A stretch of DNA of 64,000 nucleotides. Origin: Mesorhizobium sp. M3A.F.Ca.ET.080.04.2.1 (lineage in GTDB: Bacteria > Pseudomonadota > Alphaproteobacteria > Rhizobiales > Rhizobiaceae). Positions 1 to 9,823 of this stretch are shown piece by piece. Both the position numbers and the translations under genes were made by a program. The stretch covers positions 4,433,501-4,497,500 of the forward strand of contig NZ_CP034451.1 of the NCBI RefSeq assembly GCF_003952525.1, in the 5' to 3' direction. The notes below the pieces were generated by a model. The model had not been told where the DNA came from, did not search any database, and saw only the letters and a list, made by a program, of their open reading frames with translations. Within the stretch, counting starts at the first letter, position 1; each line of letters starts with the position of its first letter.

Positions 1-422
1 CCGAGCGCTACGGCGCGGTCCGAAAGCAGCTCCAACTCCGGCTCGGACTCGACGTTGAAACAGAGGATGCCGGCGGCGAGTGCGAAGTCCATTTCGCGCG
101 CGGTCTTGCCGACGCCTGAAAACAGGATCTTGCTTGCCGGGATGCCGGCGGCCAATGCGCGGCGCAATTCGCCTTCCGAGACGACGTCGGCGCCGGCGCC
201 CAGCCTGGCGAGCGTCTTCAGCACGGCCTGATTGGAGTTGGCCTTCATGGCGTAGCAGACCAGCGCGTCGAGGCCGGCAAAAGCCTGCTTGAAGACGCGG
301 AAATGCCTGGTAAGCGTCGCCGTCGAATAGCAGTAGAAGGGCGTGCCGATCTCGACCGCGATGTCCGAGATCGCGACATCTTCGGCGTGCAGAACGCCGT
401 CACGGTAGTCGAAATGGTTCAC
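1..422 (-). CDS. lysA: Diaminopimelate decarboxylase, N-terminal part (cut by window edge)
   Basis: Decarboxylates meso-diaminopimelate to L-lysine, the last step of lysine synthesis, using PLP in the cytoplasm. About 140 residues are visible. They contain the motif YAMKANSN, whose Lys is the PLP-binding lysine of the family, followed by GADVVSEGEL and the start of the alanine-racemase-like barrel. The first codons read GTG-AAC-CAT-TTC-GAC-TAC, and the family usually begins with NHFxYRDG, so I chose the GTG at 422; a GGAA lies just upstream. It is last in a minus-strand series argH - unknown small gene - lptM - lysA, the usual rhizobial order apart from the small gene. The C-terminal two thirds lie outside the window. 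Confidence 0.93.
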   Translation of the reverse strand, partial: MNHFDYRDGVLHAEDVAISDIAVEIGTPFYCYSTATLTRHFRVFKQAFAGLDALVCYAMKANSNQAVLKTLARLGAGADVVSEGELRRALAAGIPASKILFSGVGKTAREMDFALAAGILCFNVESEPELELLSDRAVAL

Positions 423-474
423 GAGAGTATTCCGGTCAGTTGGAGCGCGATGAGATCGAGCGATCTCCTCGGCT

Positions 475-681
475 CTAGAGCAAGGGATCGAGGATGAACT
501 TCTTGTCCTTGACCGGTTTTTCCGGCTCGGGCGGCAGCGGCTGCTTTTCCCGCTCCGCATCCTTGCGCGCCTGCTCGGCCGCTTCATACGGGGTGTCGAG
601 GCCGCTTTTCCTGCCGCAGGCCGTGACGGTGACAACCGCTGCCAGCAACGCGAGCGTCACCAAAATCCTGCTTCCGGTCAT
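475..681 (-). CDS. lptM: Small lipoprotein, LptM (YifL) family
   Basis: A 68-residue lipoprotein. A short positive N-terminus (MTGSR) is followed by a hydrophobic stretch and a lipobox ending VTAC, so the mature protein starts at the Cys near residue 22. The remainder is charged and proline-rich (PLPPEPEKPVKDKKF) and ends ILDPLL, as in rhizobial homologues. In enterobacteria LptM helps oxidative maturation of the LPS translocon LptD; that role here is inferred from family and position between argH and lysA. A longer reading starts at 756, but its extra 25 residues do not look like a signal peptide, so I prefer the ATG at 681. Confidence 0.8.
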   Translation of the reverse strand: MTGSRILVTLALLAAVVTVTACGRKSGLDTPYEAAEQARKDAEREKQPLPPEPEKPVKDKKFILDPLL

Positions 682-768
682 CGATCCATCCGTTCCAAAC
701 TGTCTTTCTTGTGCTGCCGCTTTTAGCCGAGTTCTGAGCGCAATGCATCCTGGCAAAATCAGGCCTCG

Positions 769-1032
769 TTATTCATCCAGCCGGTGAATGTACACGCCAA
801 ACTCAGACGTGGCGGAAAAGTGAAAACTCCCGGCGCTTTTGGGACCTATGCCGAAGCCGTCGTTAGCCTTCTCATCAGCAACCGCTAGGATAAGCTCTGC
901 GAGAAGATGCAACGCCCGCGCGGACCCTTGTATGAGGATCTTTGTATCGCCACCGTCGGTGTCGGGGAGAACGGCCAGACTCAGGTTGGACTTTTGGCCG
1001 CTGTAGCGTTTGAAAATCTCGTCGGTTTGCAT
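769..1032 (-). CDS. Small protein of unknown function, between argH and lptM
   Basis: An 87-residue soluble protein with no signal peptide or membrane segment. The central part (ALHLLAELILAVADE) looks like one amphipathic helix, followed by strands ending FGVYIHRLDE. The pattern of a helix with small-residue turns and a terminal strand faintly resembles small Imm32-type immunity proteins, but I cannot confirm this by eye. It starts 11 bases after argH ends on the same strand and so is probably co-transcribed. Rhizobial argH and lptM are normally adjacent, so this gene looks inserted into a conserved block. Its base composition is a little less GC-rich than argH. Confidence 0.6.
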   Translation of the reverse strand: MQTDEIFKRYSGQKSNLSLAVLPDTDGGDTKILIQGSARALHLLAELILAVADEKANDGFGIGPKSAGSFHFSATSEFGVYIHRLDE

Positions 1033-1043
1033 CCCTCAGCCCT

Positions 1044-2444
1044 TCACGCCTTCGCCAGCCGCTTTTTCCAGTAGCGAATCTGCTTCCTCACTTCGGACGG
1101 CGCGGTGCCGCCGAAGCTGACGCGGCTCTTCACCGAATTCTGCACGGCAAGCACCGAAAAGATACCCTCGGTGATGCCGGGATGGATCGATTGCAGATCC
1201 TCCAGCGAGAGCTTCTCCAGGCCGACCTTCTTCTCCTCGGCGAGCGCCACGGCGCGACCGGTGACGTGATGGGCCTCGCGGAACGGCAGGCCGAGATTGC
1301 GCACCAGCCAGTCGGCAAGGTCGGTGGCGGTGGCATGGCCGGCGCCGGCCGCCTTCTTCATGGCGGCGGCGTTCACGGTCATGTCGCGCACCATGCCGGT
1401 TGTTGCAGCCAGCATCAGGTCGAGGGTCTCGGCGGCGTCGAAGACCGATTCCTTGTCTTCCTGCATGTCCTTGCCGTAGGTGAGCGGCATGCCCTTCATC
1501 ACCGTCAGCAGGCCGACGAGGTGGCCGTTGAGGCGGCCGGTCTTGCCGCGCACCAGTTCGGCGGCGTCCGGGTTCTTCTTCTGCGGCATGATCGAAGAGC
1601 CGGTGGAGAAGGAGTCCGACAGCCTGATGAAGCCGAATTGCGGCGTCGACCAGATGATGATCTCCTCGGCAAGCCGCGACAGGTGGGTGCCGCAGATCGC
1701 GGCGAGCGACAGGAATTCGAGCGCGAAGTCGCGGTCCGAGACGCTGTCGAGGGAATTGCGCATCGGCTCGCGGAAGCCCAGCGCCTTGGCAGTCATATGG
1801 CGGTCGATGACGAAGCTGGTGCCGGCAAGGGCGGCCGCGCCGAGCGGGCTTTCGTCCATGCGCTCGATGGCGTCCCGGGCACGCGAAAGATCGCGGCCGA
1901 ACATCTCGACATAGGCCATGCAGTGATGGCCGAAGGTCACCGGCTGCGCGGCCTGCATATGGGTGAAGCCCGGCATCACCGTTGCCGCATGTTCTTCGGC
2001 GCGCTCCAGGAAGGCGGCAATCAGGTCCTTCAGTGCCTGCAGGACGCGCTGGCATTCTTCCTTGACCCAGAGCCTGAGATCGACCGCCACCTGGTCGTTG
2101 CGCGAGCGAGCCGTGTGCAGGCGCCCGGCGGCCGGGCCGATCAGATCGGCGAGGCGCGCCTCGACATTCATGTGGATGTCCTCGAGCCGGGTCGAGAATT
2201 CGAATTGGCCGGCGTCGATCTCTTTCAGGATCGTGTTCAGGCCGTGAGCGATTTTTTCTTGATCGGCCGCGGAAATAATGCCCGTCTGCGCTAGCATCTC
2301 GCTATGGGCGATCGATCCGCGGATGTCCTGCGCATAGAGCTTGCGGTCGAACCCGATCGACGCGTTGATCGCTTCCATGATCGCGGCCGGACCCGAGGCA
2401 AAACGTCCGCCCCACATCTGGTTGCTGGCCTTCTTGTCGCTCAT
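1044..2444 (-). CDS. argH: Argininosuccinate lyase
   Basis: Cleaves argininosuccinate to arginine and fumarate, the last step of arginine synthesis; a cytoplasmic homotetramer. It has 466 residues, the usual length. Fumarase/aspartase superfamily motifs are clear: TARSRNDQ near residue 111, the catalytic-base region [10 protein letters not shown] near 159 (His162), and the signature [12 protein letters not shown] at 282-293 with the catalytic serine loop. The C-terminus ends [10 protein letters not shown]. It begins the minus-strand series argH - small gene - lptM - lysA and diverges from tlpA with only about 35 bases between the starts, so the two promoters must overlap each other or the 5' ends of the genes. 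Confidence 0.97.
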   Translation of the reverse strand: MSDKKASNQMWGGRFASGPAAIMEAINASIGFDRKLYAQDIRGSIAHSEMLAQTGIISAADQEKIAHGLNTILKEIDAGQFEFSTRLEDIHMNVEARLADLIGPAAGRLHTARSRNDQVAVDLRLWVKEECQRVLQALKDLIAAFLERAEEHAATVMPGFTHMQAAQPVTFGHHCMAYVEMFGRDLSRARDAIERMDESPLGAAALAGTSFVIDRHMTAKALGFREPMRNSLDSVSDRDFALEFLSLAAICGTHLSRLAEEIIIWSTPQFGFIRLSDSFSTGSSIMPQKKNPDAAELVRGKTGRLNGHLVGLLTVMKGMPLTYGKDMQEDKESVFDAAETLDLMLAATTGMVRDMTVNAAAMKKAAGAGHATATDLADWLVRNLGLPFREAHHVTGRAVALAEEKKVGLEKLSLEDLQSIHPGITEGIFSVLAVQNSVKSRVSFGGTAPSEVRKQIRYWKKRLAKA

Positions 2445-2479
2445 CGCTATAACCCGTGCTCCGGAACAGTTTTGAGAAA

Positions 2480-3160
2480 ATGGCAGACGGTAATCGATTC
2501 TTCCCGGCCCCGCGCCTGATCCTCGCCGCTTTGGTGGCGGGCGTGCTGGCCGGCGCGGTCGCGGTATATGTCAGCGAGAGCGGTTCTGGCAACAACGCCC
2601 AGACCCAGGCGGCAGCAGCCGACGGCAAGGACGATGCCGCCTGCAAGACCAAGGCGGGCCGCGCCAAGGAAATCGCGGCGAAGGCGGTCGGGCAGGTGGC
2701 GGCGCTGCAGCCGGCGGACCCGCCCCAGTCGCTGAAGAGCCTCGCCTTCAATGGTCCCGACGGCAAGCCGATGACGATCGCCGACCGGGCTGGCAAGACG
2801 ATGCTGCTCAATCTTTGGGCGACATGGTGCGCGCCCTGTCGCGCCGAAATGCCGGCGCTCGACACGTTGCAGAAGGAAAAGGGCAGCGATGCCTTCGAGG
2901 TCGTCGCCGTCAATGTCGACACCGGCGACGACGCCAAGCCGAAAAAATTCCTCAAGGAGATCGGCGTCGAAACGCTCGGCTATTACCGGGATTCGACCAT
3001 GGGCCTGTTCAACGAGACCAAGGCGCGGGGACTGGCGCTGGGCTTGCCGGTGACGATGCTGATCGACGGCGAAGGCTGCCTGATCGCGCATATGAACGGC
3101 CCGGCGGAATGGTCGAGCCCCGACGCCAGGCGACTGGTGGAAGCCGCGCTGGCACGGTGA
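2480..3160 (+). CDS. tlpA: Membrane-anchored thioredoxin-like protein TlpA
   Basis: A periplasm-facing thiol:disulfide reductant anchored in the inner membrane. In rhizobia TlpA donates electrons for cytochrome oxidase CuA assembly. With the ATG at 2480 it has 226 residues: one N-terminal membrane segment (about residues 12-32), an alanine/glycine-rich linker, then a thioredoxin fold carrying WCAPC (Cys117 and Cys120). A cis-proline LPVT lies later in the domain, and further cysteines (DAACKTK, DGEGCL) could form a structural pair. A GTG at 2456 would add 8 residues; the ATG is preceded by a weak GAG. It is divergent from argH, which is the common rhizobial arrangement. Confidence 0.9.
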   Translation: MADGNRFFPAPRLILAALVAGVLAGAVAVYVSESGSGNNAQTQAAAADGKDDAACKTKAGRAKEIAAKAVGQVAALQPADPPQSLKSLAFNGPDGKPMTIADRAGKTMLLNLWATWCAPCRAEMPALDTLQKEKGSDAFEVVAVNVDTGDDAKPKKFLKEIGVETLGYYRDSTMGLFNETKARGLALGLPVTMLIDGEGCLIAHMNGPAEWSSPDARRLVEAALAR

Positions 3161-3210
3161 ACATCGGAAAAGCAATCCGTCGGTTGTTCGTAGTCCGTCA
3201 CGCCACAAAG

Positions 3211-5649
3211 TCAGCTTGAGCGCAGGGCGGCGGCGGGCTGCAGCGTGAGCATGCCGCCACCGCGAGGCGCGGCGTGACCGCCTGCCGGTGCCGGCGTGCC
3301 GGTCAACTCTGCGAAGGTTTCGATCGGGCCCGGCCTGCCCAGATAATATCCCTGTCCGATCGCGCACTCCTCGGCATCGAGAAAGCGCAGTTCGCCCAGC
3401 GTCTCGACGCCCTCGGCCAGAACCGGCAGGCCGAGACCACGCCCCAGTCCGAGCACGGCGCGCACGATGGCCGCGACCTGGCGGTTGCTGTCGACGGATT
3501 TGACGAAGGAACCGTCGATCTTGATCTTGTCGAATGGAAAGGCGCGCAGGTTGGACAGCGAAGAATAGCCGGTGCCGAAGTCGTCCATCGCCACGCGGAC
3601 ACCCAGCGCCTTCACCTGCCGTAAGGTCGCCAGGGCGCGCGGCATGTCCTTGATCAGCGCCGTTTCCGTCACTTCGAGCTCGAGCCTACCGGCGGGAAGG
3701 CCCGATCGCAGCAGGATCTCGTGCACCTTGCGGCTGAAATTCGGGTTGTGGAGCTGAACCGCCGAAATGTTGACGGCGACCGTCAGCGGATTCTTCCAGC
3801 GCGCAGCCTCCTCGCAAGCCGTCGCCAGCACCCATTCGCCGATCTGGGCGATGGAGCCACTGTCTTCGGCCACCGGAATGAAGACGGCCGGCGGGATGTC
3901 GCCGCGCTGCGGATGGTGCCAGCGGAGCAGGGCTTCGAACCCGATCATCCTGCCGCTGCTGATCTCCTTCTGCGGCTGGTAGACGAGGCGAAACTCGTCG
4001 CGGGCCACCGCCTGGCGCAGATCATGTTCCATGACGCGCTTGTCGCGCGCCTCCGCGCCCATCGATGCCTCGAAATAACGATAGGTGTCTTTGCCTTCGG
4101 CCTTTGCCCGATAAAGCGCGGTGTCGGCGTGGCTGACCAGCGCCGCCTGCTCATCGGCGTCGAGCGGGAAAAGGGCAATGCCGATGCTGGCCGACACGAA
4201 CTCGGCGCCGGGCGACAGCCGGCTTTCCTCGCGCAGGGCGGAAAGCACCGTCTCGGCGATGCGGCCGGCGGCCTGCGGATCGGAAAGGTTCGGGGCAATG
4301 ATGGCAAACTCGTCGCCGCCCAGGCGGGCCAGCATCTGGCCGGGACGGAGCACGCTCGAAGCGCATTGCGCGGTTCTTTGCAGCACCGCGTCGCCGGCCG
4401 CGTGGCCGAAGAGATCGTTCACTTCCTTGAACCGGTCGAGATCGAGCAGCATGAGCGCGAGTTGGCTGCCCGTGCCGCCGCGACCTGCCGCAGCGATCTC
4501 GGCCTCGAGCCGGCTGGTGAAGCTGCGGCGGTTGGCGAGGCCGGTCAGCGGATCGTAGTGCGCCAGCCGCAGGATCTCCTGCTCGGCCTTCCTGCGCTCG
4601 CGGACGTCGCGAACGGCGACAACATTGTGCGGCCTGCCGCAATAGTCGATGGTCCGGGCGATCAGTTCGACGGGGATGCGGCATCCGTCATGGCCTCGCA
4701 ACTCGGTCTCCTGCGCCTGGCCGTTGCCGCCGGCGATGCTGGCGGCGATACGCTCGCCGAACAGGTCGCCAAGGCTCATCGTATTCAATGTTTCGTCGGC
4801 GATGCCGCTCAGAGCCGCGATGCTGTCATTGGCGCTGACGATGCGTGCACCGTCGCAGACGATCAGGCCCTCAACGGCGGCATTGGCCAGCCCGTGCATG
4901 CGTTCGGCCTCGACCCTGTGGCGGCGGAAACGCAGATCGATCCAGAGTGCAGCGGCCGAGAGCACCAGGATGACCAGACTTGCCGCTGCGGCGGCGAAGG
5001 CCTGAGACATAGGCTCGATGGTGTATTTGGAAATCTCGATCGAGCTGTCCGGGAAGATCGAGACGGCAGCCATGGCGATGAAATGGAGCGTGCAGATGGC
5101 CAACGTCAGCAGGACGGCGGCCGCGGCCGTCGCCAATGTCGAGGGACGGCGCAGCACGACGAACAGCGCCAGCGCGGCAAGCGTGACGCCGGCGACCAGC
5201 GAAACCGCGACCAGAAGCTGGTTCCAGACGATCCTGCCCTGCACCTCGAAAGCCGCCATGCCGGTATAATGCATGGTCGCGATGCCGACTCCGAGCACGG
5301 CACCGCCGACAAGGTAGTGATCGATCCCGCCGCGCACGGTGGCTATCCACATTCCGGCGGCAGTCAGGACAATGGCGGCGGCCAGGGAAAGCGCGGAAAG
5401 CTCCGCATTGTAGGCGTTTGGTATCCCGGGCGTGAAGGCGATCATGGCGATGAAGTGCGTCGCCCATATGCCGAATCCGGTCGAAGCTGCGGCAATCATC
5501 AGCCAGGCATGGCGATTTCTGTTCGTCGATTGCTCTACATGGCGAAGAAGGTTAACCGCGGAGAAAGATGAGATACCACAAATCAGCGCTGCAAGTGCCA
5601 CCAGTCTCAGATCATGCTCAAGCACGATACAGTTATAGACTGTCAACAT
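3211..5649 (-). CDS. Membrane sensor diguanylate cyclase/phosphodiesterase (MHYT-PAS-GGDEF-EAL)
   Basis: A cyclic-di-GMP turnover protein of 812 residues. Seven membrane segments fill the first 240 residues and carry MHYT-type motifs: ATHFIAM near 63, MHYTGMAAF near 126 and LHFIAM near 188. This sensor is proposed to bind copper and sense O2, CO or NO. A PAS domain follows (about 250-355). The GGDEF domain (about 360-525) has an intact RLGGDEF at 442-448. The EAL domain (about 540-790) has EALLRWHHP near 572 and DDFGTGYSS near 689. The residues in the I-site position are RPGQ rather than RxxD, so product inhibition is probably absent. Both active-site motifs look intact, so the net activity cannot be predicted. 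It stands alone between tlpA and the iron transporter. Confidence 0.92.
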   Translation of the reverse strand: MLTVYNCIVLEHDLRLVALAALICGISSFSAVNLLRHVEQSTNRNRHAWLMIAAASTGFGIWATHFIAMIAFTPGIPNAYNAELSALSLAAAIVLTAAGMWIATVRGGIDHYLVGGAVLGVGIATMHYTGMAAFEVQGRIVWNQLLVAVSLVAGVTLAALALFVVLRRPSTLATAAAAVLLTLAICTLHFIAMAAVSIFPDSSIEISKYTIEPMSQAFAAAAASLVILVLSAAALWIDLRFRRHRVEAERMHGLANAAVEGLIVCDGARIVSANDSIAALSGIADETLNTMSLGDLFGERIAASIAGGNGQAQETELRGHDGCRIPVELIARTIDYCGRPHNVVAVRDVRERRKAEQEILRLAHYDPLTGLANRRSFTSRLEAEIAAAGRGGTGSQLALMLLDLDRFKEVNDLFGHAAGDAVLQRTAQCASSVLRPGQMLARLGGDEFAIIAPNLSDPQAAGRIAETVLSALREESRLSPGAEFVSASIGIALFPLDADEQAALVSHADTALYRAKAEGKDTYRYFEASMGAEARDKRVMEHDLRQAVARDEFRLVYQPQKEISSGRMIGFEALLRWHHPQRGDIPPAVFIPVAEDSGSIAQIGEWVLATACEEAARWKNPLTVAVNISAVQLHNPNFSRKVHEILLRSGLPAGRLELEVTETALIKDMPRALATLRQVKALGVRVAMDDFGTGYSSLSNLRAFPFDKIKIDGSFVKSVDSNRQVAAIVRAVLGLGRGLGLPVLAEGVETLGELRFLDAEECAIGQGYYLGRPGPIETFAELTGTPAPAGGHAAPRGGGMLTLQPAAALRSS

Positions 5650-5827
5650 CTTGCATCACCTGATCTTCCCGCTTCAATCAAGGGCAATGCGACTATCAAT
5701 AGTGCCCAACGGCTGAACAATCGATTAATTCATCTGCAACCACAGCGTGTCTTTTCAGGTTGTATATAAGAATAACTGGCCGCTCTGGTCAGCGGCAATA
5801 GGCGCGCAGAGCCGCGACCGCGCTGGG

Positions 5828-6910
5828 TCAGGGAAAAACGTGCGCCTTGCCCGAAACGGTGAGTCGCACGATCTCGCCGATGGCGGGCGCGTCCATGCCC
5901 GGCTTGCGCAGGATGAGCGGCGTGTTGCCGATCGCGGCCGCATCGGGCGGATCGGGGCTGTTGAGCAGTCTGACCGCAATCGTGCAGATGGAGCCGGCAA
6001 ACTCCGATTCCGTCACCTCGCCGAACAGCATTTCCGGCGTGCCAGACATGCCTTCCTGAGAGGTGCGCTTGAGCAGGACCTGTTCGGGCCTGAGCATGAT
6101 GCGGGCGACGTCACGCCGTTCGGCGGTGTCGACGGCGATGCGGCCGAGCGGCGAAATGGCAAAACCGTCGGCGATCCTCGCCGGCACGATGATGGCGTCG
6201 CCGAGGAATTCGGCGACCATCCTGTCCTTGGGCTGGAAATAGAGCTCGCGCGGCGTGCCGACTTGCGAGAACAATCCGTCGCGCATCACCGCCACCTGGC
6301 TGGCGAAGGACAGCGCCTCGGCCTGGTCATGGGTGACGAGGATGGTGGTGATGCCGGCTTCCTCCAGCAGCTCGGCCACCGCCTTGCGCATCGAGGCGCG
6401 CAGCCCGGTGTCGAGCGCCGAGAACGGCTCGTCGAGCAGCATCAGCCGCGGCCGCATGGCCATGGCGCGGGCAAGGGCGACGCGCTGCTGCTGGCCGCCG
6501 GAGAGCTGATGCGGCCGCCGCTTCAGGATCGCCTTGTCGAGCCCGACGATATAGGCCAGCTCGACGATGCGCTCGGCGCGCTTGTCCTCGCCGCGCGCCA
6601 TGCCGAAGCCGATATTGTCGGCAATGGTGAGATGCGGAAACAGGGCACCGTCCTGCGCGACGACACCGATGCCGCGGCGATGCGCCGGCACGGCGGCACC
6701 GCCATTGGCGAGCACCTTGCCGTCGAGCGAAATGCGGCCGCGATCCGGCGCCTCGAAGCCGGCGATCAGCCTGAGCAGGGTCGTCTTGCCGCAGCCGGAG
6801 GGTCCGACGATCGCGGTGCGGCTGCCGCTCGGCACGCTCAGATCGACGCCGGCGAGCGCTGCAACCCGGCCATACTGCTTGGCGACGCCGCTGAGTTCGA
6901 GGAAGCTCAT
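5828..6910 (-). CDS. fbpC: Ferric iron ABC transporter, ATP-binding protein
   Basis: The ATPase that powers Fe(III) import; cytoplasmic, bound to the permease. It has 360 residues from the ATG at 6910. Walker A is GPSGCGKTT (36-44), the Q-loop is [11 protein letters not shown], the ABC signature LSGGQQQR is at 136-143, and Walker B LMLLDEP is at 156-162 with the H-loop VTHDQAEAL after it. The C-terminal 130 residues form a TOBE-like regulatory region, typical of FbpC/PotA/CysA-type ATPases. Its ATG overlaps the permease stop codon by 4 bases (ATGA), so the two are translationally coupled. The adjacent iron-type binding protein and RirA-like box point to iron; spermidine or sulfate is unlikely. 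Confidence 0.92.
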   Translation of the reverse strand: MSFLELSGVAKQYGRVAALAGVDLSVPSGSRTAIVGPSGCGKTTLLRLIAGFEAPDRGRISLDGKVLANGGAAVPAHRRGIGVVAQDGALFPHLTIADNIGFGMARGEDKRAERIVELAYIVGLDKAILKRRPHQLSGGQQQRVALARAMAMRPRLMLLDEPFSALDTGLRASMRKAVAELLEEAGITTILVTHDQAEALSFASQVAVMRDGLFSQVGTPRELYFQPKDRMVAEFLGDAIIVPARIADGFAISPLGRIAVDTAERRDVARIMLRPEQVLLKRTSQEGMSGTPEMLFGEVTESEFAGSICTIAVRLLNSPDPPDAAAIGNTPLILRKPGMDAPAIGEIVRLTVSGKAHVFP

Positions 6911-8484
6911 CGTCCGGCCATCCGCTTCGACTGGACATAGAGCAGCCAGGTCATCGGCAGCGACATCGCCACCATGATCAGAGCGTAGGGCGCGGCGGAG
7001 GCATAGTCGATCTCGCCGCTGTAGGACCAGAAGGCCATCGCCAGCGTTCGGGTGCCGTTCGGCGCCAGCATCTGCGTGGCGGTGAGCTCGTTGGTGATGC
7101 CGAGCGCAACCATCGCCATGCCGGCGGCCGCGCCAGGCGCCGAGAGGCGGATCGTCGTCGACCACAGCGCCTTGAGGGGCGGGCGGCCGAGGCTCGAGGC
7201 GGCGCGCTCGAGCTCCACCGGCGCCTGGGCGATCGAAGCGCGCAGGCTGATGAGCGCACGCGGCAGGAACATCAGGGCATAGGCGAACAGGATGGTGAAC
7301 AGCGTCTGGTAGAGCGGCATGGCGACGCGCACGGTAATGGTCACCAGCGCCAGCGCGATCACCACGCCCGGCAGCGATCCGACGATGTAGTTGCAGCCTT
7401 CGAGAAGACGCTGCAAAGGGCCCGGCGCGCGGATCGAGACCCATGCCATCGGCATGGCAGCGACGGTGGCAAGCAGCGCGCCGGCGAGCGCCAGGACGAG
7501 AGTCTGGCCCAGCGCCAGGCCGATTTCATCCCAGCGCCAGACCTCGAGCCCACCGGCCAGCAGCCAGCGACCGACGGTGACGAAGGGCACCCCGATCGAG
7601 AGCAGCGCGGTGACGGCAAGCAGCATCAGGCAAGGGAGCGCGGCCCGGCCGAGGCGGGTGCGCTGCTGCTGGCGCGCGGCGCCCGAGCCGACGCGGGCGT
7701 AGCGCTCCTCGCCGCGCACCAGCACTTCGAGGCCGAGCATGACGAAGCAGCAGGCGACCAGCACCGCGGCCAGCATGTTGGCGGCCGGGCCGTTGAAGGT
7801 CGACTGGAACTGATCGACGATCGCCGTGGTGAAGGTGTCGAAACGGATGAAGACGTAAAGGCCATATTCGGCGAGCAGATGCAGGCCGACCAGCAGCGCG
7901 CCGCCGCAGATGGCCAGCCTCAGTTGCGGCAGCACGACGCGTGCGAAGACGCGCCAGGGCCCGAGGCCAAGAGCGGCGGCGGCGTCTTCCAGCGCGGGAT
8001 CCAGCCGGCGCAGCGCCGCGGAAATGGGCAGATATAGAAACGGGAAATAGGCGATGACGGAGATGAGCACGCCAGCCCCCAGGCCGTGCAGGCCCGGCAC
8101 CAGGCTGATCCAGGCATAGCTATGGACGAAGGCCGGAATGGCCAATGGCGCGACCGACAGCCATGACCACCAGCGCCGGCCGGGCAGGTCGCTGCGCTCG
8201 GTCAGCCAGGCCAGCGCCACCGACAGCACGATGGCGATCGGAACCGCCACCACGACGAGAAGGATGGTATTGACCAGAAGCTCGCCAACACGCGGACGGA
8301 AGATCAGCGCCGCCACCGTCTCCCAGCCGGTCTGGATCGCCACCCAGACGATAAAGGCAAGCGGCAGCAGGGCAATCATCGACACCAGCGCCGCCGCGAG
8401 CAGGGTCCAGGACACGGACCGCCGGCGCTGCCGCAGTCCGGCAGCCGGCAGGCCTGCATGCGGGACGCCGATCGCCGAATGCAT
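6907..8484 (-). CDS. fbpB: Ferric iron ABC transporter, fused permease
   Basis: The inner-membrane channel of the Fe(III) importer: a tandem fusion of two binding-protein-dependent permease domains in one chain, as in FbpB/SfuB/AfuB. The preferred ATG at 8484 gives 525 residues; a longer reading to 8550 has an N-terminus unlike a permease. About 12 membrane segments are visible. Each half carries an EAA-like loop, [19 protein letters not shown] in the first and [13 protein letters not shown] in the second, where the ATPase docks. It overlaps the ATPase gene by 4 bases. It is separated from the binding-protein gene by a strong hairpin, which should lower its expression relative to the binding protein. 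Confidence 0.92.
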   Translation of the reverse strand: MHSAIGVPHAGLPAAGLRQRRRSVSWTLLAAALVSMIALLPLAFIVWVAIQTGWETVAALIFRPRVGELLVNTILLVVVAVPIAIVLSVALAWLTERSDLPGRRWWSWLSVAPLAIPAFVHSYAWISLVPGLHGLGAGVLISVIAYFPFLYLPISAALRRLDPALEDAAAALGLGPWRVFARVVLPQLRLAICGGALLVGLHLLAEYGLYVFIRFDTFTTAIVDQFQSTFNGPAANMLAAVLVACCFVMLGLEVLVRGEERYARVGSGAARQQQRTRLGRAALPCLMLLAVTALLSIGVPFVTVGRWLLAGGLEVWRWDEIGLALGQTLVLALAGALLATVAAMPMAWVSIRAPGPLQRLLEGCNYIVGSLPGVVIALALVTITVRVAMPLYQTLFTILFAYALMFLPRALISLRASIAQAPVELERAASSLGRPPLKALWSTTIRLSAPGAAAGMAMVALGITNELTATQMLAPNGTRTLAMAFWSYSGEIDYASAAPYALIMVAMSLPMTWLLYVQSKRMAGR

Positions 8485-8582
8485 CAGGCAGACAGCCTGG
8501 CAGTCGCCGAGTGACGGAAGCGATCGGGCGAGCCGCGGAAGCGGCTCCAAACGCAGCTGTTCGTCATCGACGACGCTACCTC

Positions 8583-8624
8583 CAAAACAAGACGCTCCCG
8601 CGGAAAGCGAATTCCCGCAGGAGC
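8583..8624 (-). terminator. Hairpin with T-rich tail between fbpA and fbpB (terminator or attenuator)
   Basis: On the minus strand GCTCCTGCGG (8624-8615) pairs with CCGCGGGAGC (8603-8594) through a 10-base stem with one G-T wobble and an 11-base loop. It is followed by GTCTTGTTTT. It lies inside the transporter operon, after the binding-protein gene. Such hairpins commonly terminate most transcripts there, so that binding protein is made in excess over permease and ATPase. Confidence 0.72.
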
Positions 8625-8656
8625 ACGGTCGGCTGCCCTTTTAGGACCTGCGCGAA

Positions 8657-9664
8657 CTAAAGCAAGCCGGCTGCCGTCATCAGGTCGGTCACCTTCTTCG
8701 AGTTCAGCTTCGCCGGATCGACCTTCGGCGCCTGCAGATCGGCGAGCGGCACCAGCTTCGGGTTGGACGCGGCGCTCTTGCCGACCGCATATTCGAAGGA
8801 CGTGCCGTTCTTCAGCACCTCCTGGCCGCCCTTGCCGGTGATCCACTTCAGGAACGCCTGCGCCTCCTTCGGATGCTTGCTGGAAGCCAGCACGCCGCCG
8901 CCGGAGACCGATACGAAGGCACCCGGATCCTGGTTCTTGAAATAGTGCAGGCCGACGTTCTTGCTGTTCTCGCCGGTCTTCGCCTGATCGCCGAAATAGT
9001 AGTAGTGATAGATCACGCCGCCATCGATCTCGCCGGCATTGACGGCCTTCATGACCGTGTTGTTGCCCTTGTAGGCGGTAAAGTTCGTCTTCATCGCCTT
9101 CAGCCAGTCGGCGGTCGCGGCCTCTCCCTTGAGTTCGAGCAAGGCGCTGACGATAGCCTGGAAATCGGCGCCAGCCTGCGAGGCGGCCCACCGGCCTTTC
9201 CAGCTCGGATCGGCAAGATCAAGCAGCGACTTGGGCAATTGGTCTTCCTTGAGCTTGTCCTTGTTGTAGACAAAGACGGTGCTGCGGGCGGCAACGCCGA
9301 CCCATTTGCCGCTCGAGGGCTGGTACTCCTGCGGAACCTGGGCCTGTGTGTCTGCATCGACCGGCGCGAACAGCCCCGCCGCCTCGACCAGCGTCATGGC
9401 CGGCGAATTCTCGGTCAGGAAGACGTCGGCAGGCGATGCCGCGCCTTCGGCAACGATCTGGTTGGAGAAATCGCTGTCGCCACCGTTGCGCAACGTGACC
9501 TTGATGCCGGTTTCCTTGGTGAAGCCTTTCACCCATTCCTTGGCCAGGCTCTCATGCTGGGCATTGTAGACGACGATGCCTGCGTCCTCGGCAAGGGCCG
9601 GGCCCGCCGCCAGGCTGAGCGCCAGCACGGTCGCGCCGGCGAGGGTGGAAAACGATAGTTTCAT
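8657..9664 (-). CDS. fbpA: Ferric iron ABC transporter, periplasmic binding protein
   Basis: Captures Fe(III) in the periplasm and delivers it to the fused permease. With the ATG at 9664 it has 335 residues. An N-terminal signal peptide (MKLSFSTLAG...ALA, cleavage near residue 25) is followed by the family opening GIVVYNAQHESL. Then come ADVFLTENSPAM and, in the second lobe, VIYHYYYFGDQ, a tyrosine-rich stretch in the position of the iron-liganding tyrosines of FbpA proteins. Another ATG lies two codons upstream at 9670; GAGG upstream is better spaced for the 9664 start. It leads the fbpABC operon, and a RirA-type operator lies about 57 bases upstream. Confidence 0.93.
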   Translation of the reverse strand: MKLSFSTLAGATVLALSLAAGPALAEDAGIVVYNAQHESLAKEWVKGFTKETGIKVTLRNGGDSDFSNQIVAEGAASPADVFLTENSPAMTLVEAAGLFAPVDADTQAQVPQEYQPSSGKWVGVAARSTVFVYNKDKLKEDQLPKSLLDLADPSWKGRWAASQAGADFQAIVSALLELKGEAATADWLKAMKTNFTAYKGNNTVMKAVNAGEIDGGVIYHYYYFGDQAKTGENSKNVGLHYFKNQDPGAFVSVSGGGVLASSKHPKEAQAFLKWITGKGGQEVLKNGTSFEYAVGKSAASNPKLVPLADLQAPKVDPAKLNSKKVTDLMTAAGLL

Positions 9665-9720
9665 GGGCATCGTCCTCAATTTGGAGACATGGATCAGGCT
9701 CGGCTGCACCTACCTATACC

Positions 9721-9735
9721 TGAATATAATAGTCA
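9721..9735. promoter_or_regulatory. RirA-type iron-responsive operator (TGA-N9-TCA)
   Basis: The bases TGAATATAATAGTCA form the palindromic half-sites TGA...TCA with a 9-base AT-rich centre, the described IRO motif bound by the rhizobial iron regulator RirA. It lies about 57-70 bases upstream of the fbpA start, inside the expected promoter. The motif match is seen directly; regulation by RirA (repression when iron is plentiful) is inferred from established rhizobial biology. Confidence 0.72.
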
Positions 9736-9823
9736 ACATTGCGGCCCTGCTTCATTCGGTCGCCGGGGCGCAAACTTTCGTGATTTCCCGGCAGTTTGGC
9801 TTGGACATTATTTCGCCGGCCAC

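Noticed and set aside
3721..5571. A 616-codon open frame on the plus strand
   Set aside because: Antisense to the MHYT-GGDEF-EAL gene; composition is that of a shadow frame.
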